This document shows, piece after piece, positions 37,635-41,158 of a DNA stretch of 41,158 nucleotides. The stretch spans positions 1 through 41,158 of the forward strand of contig JAHHOT010000149.1 in NCBI GenBank assembly GCA_018677555.1. The letters run 5' to 3'. Origin of the DNA: Gammaproteobacteria bacterium. GTDB lineage: Bacteria; Pseudomonadota; Gammaproteobacteria; Steroidobacterales; Woeseiaceae. Each line of letters opens with the position of its first letter. Position 1 is the stretch's first letter. The position numbers were made by a program, and so were the translations under genes. The notes beneath the pieces are model-generated. The model saw only the letters and a program-made list of their open reading frames with translations, searched no databases and was not told the origin of the DNA.

Positions 37635-38620
37635 TTGACGTCCTCCTCCCGAACGATGACGGAAAATCCGTCGAACTGGTATTCCCGGTTTCCGTCCGTG
37701 ACAACATAGTCTGTGGCGCTGCCGGCAACGATGTCGGCAAACGCCTTGCCCAGTGCCGTCATGTAGGACCCGTCGACCACCGGCACGTTGTGCGATGTCA
37801 TCGCTGAATCGATATCGCCGGCGAGCCCGGCGAGCCGCGCGGCACTGGCCACGTAGTCGTCGAAACTCGACCCGGGAATATGCGTGTACAACGGTGCGAG
37901 ATAAAACGTGTCGCCGGTAAACAGCAGGCGGTTGGCCCGATCGATCAGGCAAATCGAGTCCGGCGCGTGGCCCGGCGTCACCAGCACTTCGAGCCTGCGC
38001 CCGCCGACGTCGATGACGGATCCTTCGTCGACTATCTCGCTGATCAGAAACGGCTGGCTGCGATACTCGGTGGCGACAAATCCGTCGGGCAGCTCTTTCC
38101 AGATCCAGCCGTCACTGATGAACTCGGCGACGTCTCCGGTGCTGCTGCCGCGCATTCGGCCCCGCGTGTAGGCGGTGTCGCGGCCATAGATGAATTCGAA
38201 CTGATGATTACCGCCGATGTGATCGTAATGCGTATGTGAGTTGAGTACCACGACATCGAGCGTCGTTAGCTGCTCGACGACGCGGCGCATGTCACCGATA
38301 CCGAGCCCCGTATCGAACAGTAACGCCTTCTCGGACCCCTCGATCAGAAAAGAGATGACTTCCTCGAACTGGCCGGGCTCGTAGATCGCGTACACGCCAT
38401 CCGCGATCCGGTACACCTCGAACCAGTCCTGGTCCTGCACGATTTTTTCGTACAGTGACCACTCGGCACGCGGCAACGAATCCCACCAGTTCGCGGTATC
38501 GCCGCCACGGTTTTCAACGCCCGCCTCTGGCGCCGCATCGGCTGGCGCCTCCGCCTTGCCGCCGCAGCCCGCGGCCAGCAGCGCCAGCAGCAGCGCCGGG
38601 ATGAATTGCCTTGCGCGCAT
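37631..38620 (-). CDS. Metallo-beta-lactamase-fold lipoprotein
   Basis: A 329-residue predicted lipoprotein (lipobox LAAGC, Cys19) with a complete binuclear zinc site: His129, His131, Asp133, His134 in NSHTHYDHIGG, His218 in TPGHAPDS, Asp237 in FTGDTF and His277 in TSHN. It most resembles exported lactonase- or beta-lactamase-like hydrolases; the substrate is unknown. GGAGG lies nine bases before the ATG at 38620. It is the first gene of the operon with the aldo/keto-reductase-like and DUF2891 genes, and its 5' end faces the ArsR gene. Confidence 0.9.
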   Translation of the reverse strand: MRARQFIPALLLALLAAGCGGKAEAPADAAPEAGVENRGGDTANWWDSLPRAEWSLYEKIVQDQDWFEVYRIADGVYAIYEPGQFEEVISFLIEGSEKALLFDTGLGIGDMRRVVEQLTTLDVVVLNSHTHYDHIGGNHQFEFIYGRDTAYTRGRMRGSSTGDVAEFISDGWIWKELPDGFVATEYRSQPFLISEIVDEGSVIDVGGRRLEVLVTPGHAPDSICLIDRANRLLFTGDTFYLAPLYTHIPGSSFDDYVASAARLAGLAGDIDSAMTSHNVPVVDGSYMTALGKAFADIVAGSATDYVVTDGNREYQFDGFSVIVREEDVK

Positions 38621-38706
38621 TCCTGTATGCCTCCTGCAGCTCGACGCCGGCAAGACTAGCAGATCAGCAGCGCGCCGTTGCCGGCTTGACTTTTTCCCGA
38701 TATTAG

Positions 38707-38722
38707 GTAACCATTTGGTTAC
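38707..38722. promoter_or_regulatory. Perfect dyad, probable ArsR operator
   Basis: GTAACC (38707-38712) ATTT GGTTAC (38717-38722) is a perfect inverted repeat ending two bases before the ArsR ATG at 38725. There is no room for a separate ribosome binding site, so bound repressor would block translation initiation or the start of transcription. It lies in the 104-base gap shared with the divergent lipoprotein operon, so it could control both. Recognition by the adjacent ArsR is inferred. Confidence 0.7.
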
Positions 38723-38724
38723 AT

Positions 38725-39051
38725 ATGAAGCCCGACTCCATGGACAACGTGTTTCACGCCCTCGCCTCGCAGCCGCGCCGCAGGATTCTCGACATCCTGC
38801 GCCGCAAGCCCGGCTGCAACGTCAACGAGGTTGCCCGGCATTTCGATGTCAGCCGAATCGCGGTGATGAAACACCTCTCCGTCCTCGAGCAGGCCGGCCT
38901 GCTGATCTCGGAGAAGCATGGCCGCAAGCGTTCGCTCTATTTCAACGCCGTGCCGATCCAGATGATTTACGAACGCTGGTCGTCGGAATACAGCGCGTTG
39001 TGGGCCGGTAAACTCACGGCATTCAAGTTCGGCGTCGAGCAGGCGTCCTGA
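38725..39051 (+). CDS. ArsR-family transcriptional regulator
   Basis: A 108-residue winged helix repressor. The N-terminal helices are followed by FHALASQPRRRILDILRRKP, the recognition helix region FDVSRIAVMKHLSVLEQAGL and the wing ISEKHGRKRSLYF. There is no Cys metal site (one Cys only, in GCNVNE), so it is of the non-metal type often paired with SRPBCC/AHSA1 proteins. It heads a three-gene unit (ArsR, DUF4287/DUF5655, AHSA1). The ATG at 38725 is nearly leaderless after its dyad; the ATG at 38740 is an alternative start. Confidence 0.92.
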   Translation: MKPDSMDNVFHALASQPRRRILDILRRKPGCNVNEVARHFDVSRIAVMKHLSVLEQAGLLISEKHGRKRSLYFNAVPIQMIYERWSSEYSALWAGKLTAFKFGVEQAS

Positions 39052-39068
39052 CGCACAAGGTGAATATC

Positions 39069-39632
39069 ATGGCGAAATCCCCGGAACAGATGGCCCAGGC
39101 AATGATTGCCAACATGCAGGAAAAGACCGGCAAGACGCTGCCGCAGTGGCTCGGCATGGTCAAAGAATCGGGACTGGCGAAGCATGGCCAGATTGTCAAA
39201 CATCTCAAGGCCGATCACGGCATGACGCATGGCTTCGCCAACCTCGTGGCCCAGCAGTTCCTGGCGCAAGGAAAGCCGGAAGCCAGCGCGGACGATCTCG
39301 TCGCCGTGCAATACGAGGGCCCGAAGGAAGCGTTGCGGCCGATATACGACGCCGTCACGAAAATGGTCAGCAGCCTCGGTACGGACGTCGTTATATCGCC
39401 GAAGAAGACCTACGTCAGCTACCGGCGCAACAAGCAATTCGCATTGATCCAGCCGTCCACCAGGGACCGCGTCGACCTGGGCGTCAATCTGAAAGGCGAA
39501 GCAGCGGCTGGCCGGCTCGAGGATTCCGCCTCATTCAATCAGATGGTAAGCCACCGCGTTCGGCTCACCAGCAAAAGCGATGTAAACACCGAACTGAAAG
39601 GCTGGCTCAAGAAAGCCTATGACGCCGCCTGA
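39069..39632 (+). CDS. DUF4287 + DUF5655 domain protein
   Basis: A 187-residue cytoplasmic protein of two small domains. Residues 1-65 are the DUF4287 helical domain (MIANMQEKTGKTLPQWLGMV, KHGQIVKHLKADHGMTHGFA). Residues 90-187 are the DUF5655 domain (YDAVTKMVSSLGTDVVISPK, YRRNKQFALIQPSTRDRVDL), which resembles a nucleic-acid-handling fold but has no known activity. The ATG at 39069 has AAGGTG upstream. It lies 17 bases after the ArsR stop and 23 before the AHSA1 gene. ArsR with DUF4287/5655 and AHSA1 is a recurring neighbourhood. Confidence 0.9.
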   Translation: MAKSPEQMAQAMIANMQEKTGKTLPQWLGMVKESGLAKHGQIVKHLKADHGMTHGFANLVAQQFLAQGKPEASADDLVAVQYEGPKEALRPIYDAVTKMVSSLGTDVVISPKKTYVSYRRNKQFALIQPSTRDRVDLGVNLKGEAAAGRLEDSASFNQMVSHRVRLTSKSDVNTELKGWLKKAYDAA

Positions 39633-39655
39633 CAAGCAATGGGAGAAGCGACAAA

Positions 39656-40219
39656 ATGAATAACACTACGCCCGCTGATGCAACGGTTGAGCTGAGGCCG
39701 ACCGACACAGAGACAAGCGACAAATCCTATTTTCGAATTCTCATTCGCGCACCCATCGATCGCGTGTGGGCGGAGCTGACGAGAACCGACACGGTGCTGC
39801 CGTTTTTCTTCAACGGCGTCTGCAAGACGCCCGGACTGGCCGTCGATGCGCCGATCCGCATGCAATCGAAGGACGGGAAGTACACATCTGTCGTCGGTGA
39901 CGTGCTGGAATTCGAACCTCCCTATCGCTATGCACACAGCTTTCGCTTCACCAACTTCGACGACCCGCCGGCCATCGTTCGCTACGAGCTGAAGGAAGTC
40001 GAAGGGGGCACCGAGTTCACGCTGATCAACGAGAACGTTCCGGCGGGGACGAAGACAGAGAAATACATGACCTCAGGTGGCACTTTCATTACGCAAAATC
40101 TCAAATCGATCGTGGAGACCGGCAAGCCTACTGCGGGTGGCCGCGTCGCGCTGTTCATGATGGGACTGTTCGCGCCATTCACGCCGAAGCGCTGCCGCAG
40201 CGAAAACTGGCCTTTCTGA
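39656..40219 (+). CDS. AHSA1/SRPBCC family protein
   Basis: A 187-residue START-like hydrophobic-pocket protein. Recognisable segments are FRILIRAPIDRVWAELTRTD at about 26-45, VVGDVLEFEPPYRYAHSFRF, and VRYELKEVEGGTEFTLINEN, all standard in the Aha1-like C-terminal group (the Hsp90 activator homologue domain without the Hsp90-binding half). The C-terminal tail (ALFMMGLFAPFTPKRCRSEN) is unusually hydrophobic. Third gene of the ArsR operon; it probably binds a small lipophilic ligand. A weak terminator follows. Confidence 0.9.
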   Translation: MNNTTPADATVELRPTDTETSDKSYFRILIRAPIDRVWAELTRTDTVLPFFFNGVCKTPGLAVDAPIRMQSKDGKYTSVVGDVLEFEPPYRYAHSFRFTNFDDPPAIVRYELKEVEGGTEFTLINENVPAGTKTEKYMTSGGTFITQNLKSIVETGKPTAGGRVALFMMGLFAPFTPKRCRSENWPF

Positions 40220-40257
40220 CGCCGCCCCGCCCCGCCCGTCGCCGGGGTCGGACTGCA

Positions 40258-40287
40258 GCCGAAAAATCGTGGTTCGGCCTCGTTTTT
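40258..40287 (+). terminator. Possible terminator after the AHSA1 gene
   Basis: A 6-bp stem GCCGAA (40258-40263) with TTCGGC (40273-40278), nine-base loop, is followed four bases later by five T residues (40283-40287). The short stem makes this a weak candidate. Confidence 0.4.
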
Positions 40288-40317
40288 CCTGGCGCCAATT
40301 CGCTATCATGCCGCGGG

Positions 40318-40875
40318 ATGATGCAACGGCTCGCCAAATTCATATTCCGCGCCAGGGGCTGGCGCATGACCGGTGAATTGCCGGATCTGCCGAAAGCCGT
40401 GTTCGTTGCGGCTCACCATACCTCGAACTGGGACGGCTTCTGGTTCATCGTTTACAAGTTCGCTTTGAAGGTCAACGTGCGTTTCCTCGCCAAGCAATCC
40501 TTGTTCTGGTGGCCGTTCAGCATTTTCCTGACCCGCATCGGCGCCATGCCGATCGACCGCAGCAAGAATGAATCGGTCGTGCAACAGCTGGTGCATGCGT
40601 TCGAGACAGAGGATCACCTGTTTCTTGCGCTGGCGCCCGAAGGCACACGTAAACCGCGGCCGTACTGGAAAAGCGGGTTCTACCAGATAGCGAAGGCAGC
40701 GCAGGTGCCGGTGGTCCTTGCCTACATCGATTACGCCAGGAAAGAAGTCGGCATCGGCTCGCAGTTCTATCCAGGCGATGTCGAACGCGACCTCGAGTTC
40801 ATGCGAAATTTTTACGCCGGCGTCACACCGAAACACGAGCATCGCAAGAGTCACATCGCGTTCGCCCCCGAATAG
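40318..40875 (+). CDS. PlsC-like acyltransferase
   Basis: A 185-residue glycerolipid acyltransferase-like protein. The acyltransferase motif I is His34-x4-Asp39 (HTSNWD), motif II is at about FLAKQSLFWWPF, motif III is Glu108-Gly-Thr-Arg111 (APEGTRK), and motif IV region VPVVLAYIDY follows. It is smaller than E. coli PlsC (245 residues) and lacks an N-terminal membrane span, as do other short family members found near envelope genes. The exact lipid acceptor is unknown. The first two codons are both ATG. It has no obvious partner gene beside it. Confidence 0.88.
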   Translation: MMQRLAKFIFRARGWRMTGELPDLPKAVFVAAHHTSNWDGFWFIVYKFALKVNVRFLAKQSLFWWPFSIFLTRIGAMPIDRSKNESVVQQLVHAFETEDHLFLALAPEGTRKPRPYWKSGFYQIAKAAQVPVVLAYIDYARKEVGIGSQFYPGDVERDLEFMRNFYAGVTPKHEHRKSHIAFAPE

Positions 40876-41079
40876 CAGTCAGCGCCGCCACGAACGACGC
40901 CCTGTCGTCAAAGCGATACTCAGCGTCCTATCGCCGAGACCTAAAGTAGATTCGAGAAAACTCGCCTAATCGACCGACAAAATATCGCGTTCGTGCCATC
41001 GACATCCAACTGGAGTAGTCTCGTGTAACGCGCGAGAAAAATTCGGCAGGCACGGAGCAACAACAAAAGGAGCGTGAGC
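40876..41079. other. 204-base gap without a gene
   Basis: Between the acyltransferase stop and the partial gene at 41080 I see no reading frame, repeat or clear terminator. It presumably holds the promoter of the partial gene, but I cannot name a -35/-10 pair. Its composition is less GC-rich than the flanks. Confidence 0.4.
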
Positions 41080-41158
41080 ATGTTTGAAAAGTCGAGCTTT
41101 GACGAAATGCCGTCTCTGTCAGCGCGGCAACGGAAGGACAACGGCGCGAGCATCAAGA
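41080..41158 (+). CDS. Start of a gene cut by the window edge
   Basis: An ATG at 41080 with AAAGGAG seven bases upstream opens a frame of at least 26 codons that runs to the window end (MFEKSSFDEMPSLSARQRKD and on). The good ribosome binding site supports it, but too little is present to identify the product. Confidence 0.6.
   Translation, partial: MFEKSSFDEMPSLSARQRKDNGASIK

Overview
The window is a gene-dense, high-GC bacterial chromosome segment with no rRNA, tRNA, CRISPR array, insertion sequence or phage gene that I can see. A fabA-fabB pair (anaerobic unsaturated fatty acid synthesis), a cytochrome cd1 nitrite reductase, YbhG/YbhF-type efflux genes and an UspE-type stress protein point to a gammaproteobacterium. 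A marine or sediment denitrifier such as a Woeseia-like lineage is a guess from content, not something proven by the sequence. No gap between genes exceeds about 230 bases.

Layout, left to right. (1) 44-4625: a GTP cyclohydrolase II gene divergent from a TetR regulator that heads a four-gene efflux operon (TetR, HlyD-type lipoprotein, ABC ATPase, ABC-2 permease; every junction is a 4-base ATGA overlap). The shared promoter carries a perfect 18-bp inverted repeat. (2) 4657-7448: an orphan FixJ-like response regulator, a YwqG/DUF1963 lipoprotein and a tandem UspE-like protein. (3) 7536-15570, all minus strand: a small membrane protein, a soluble PAS-PAS hybrid histidine kinase, then a run of TonB-dependent receptor, cytochrome cd1 nitrite reductase and alginate-export-family porin. 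The reductase has an extra N-terminal cytochrome c domain and a lipobox. (4) 15639-19124, minus strand: fabA, fabB, S-formylglutathione hydrolase and a TauE/SafE exporter, very tightly packed. (5) 19269-26219: an Lrp-type regulator divergent from a fused indolepyruvate ferredoxin oxidoreductase, followed by a metallo-beta-lactamase-fold hydrolase and a lipoprotein gamma-glutamyltransferase; a YfcC-family permease converges on this run. (6) 27843-32395: a gliding-type ABC operon (ATPase, permease, GldG-like auxiliary, DUF4340). (7) 32464-35487: a secreted protein of ten 11-residue repeats, an OPA-type MFS transporter with a HAD phosphatase, and a small Cys-rich unknown. (8) 35635-38620, minus strand: a three-gene operon with ATGA overlaps encoding a metallo-beta-lactamase-fold lipoprotein, a Tat-exported aldo/keto-reductase-like protein that has lost its catalytic residues, and a DUF2891 lipoprotein. 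(9) 38725-40219: ArsR regulator, DUF4287/DUF5655 protein and AHSA1/SRPBCC protein; then a PlsC-like acyltransferase and the start of one gene cut by the window edge.

The most interesting segment is the receptor-nitrite reductase-porin run. It combines outer-membrane uptake, a probably membrane-anchored self-wired nitrite reductase and a pore in one transcription unit, without any heme d1 biosynthesis gene nearby. The degenerate exported aldo/keto-reductase operon and the secreted 11-residue-repeat protein are the next best leads.
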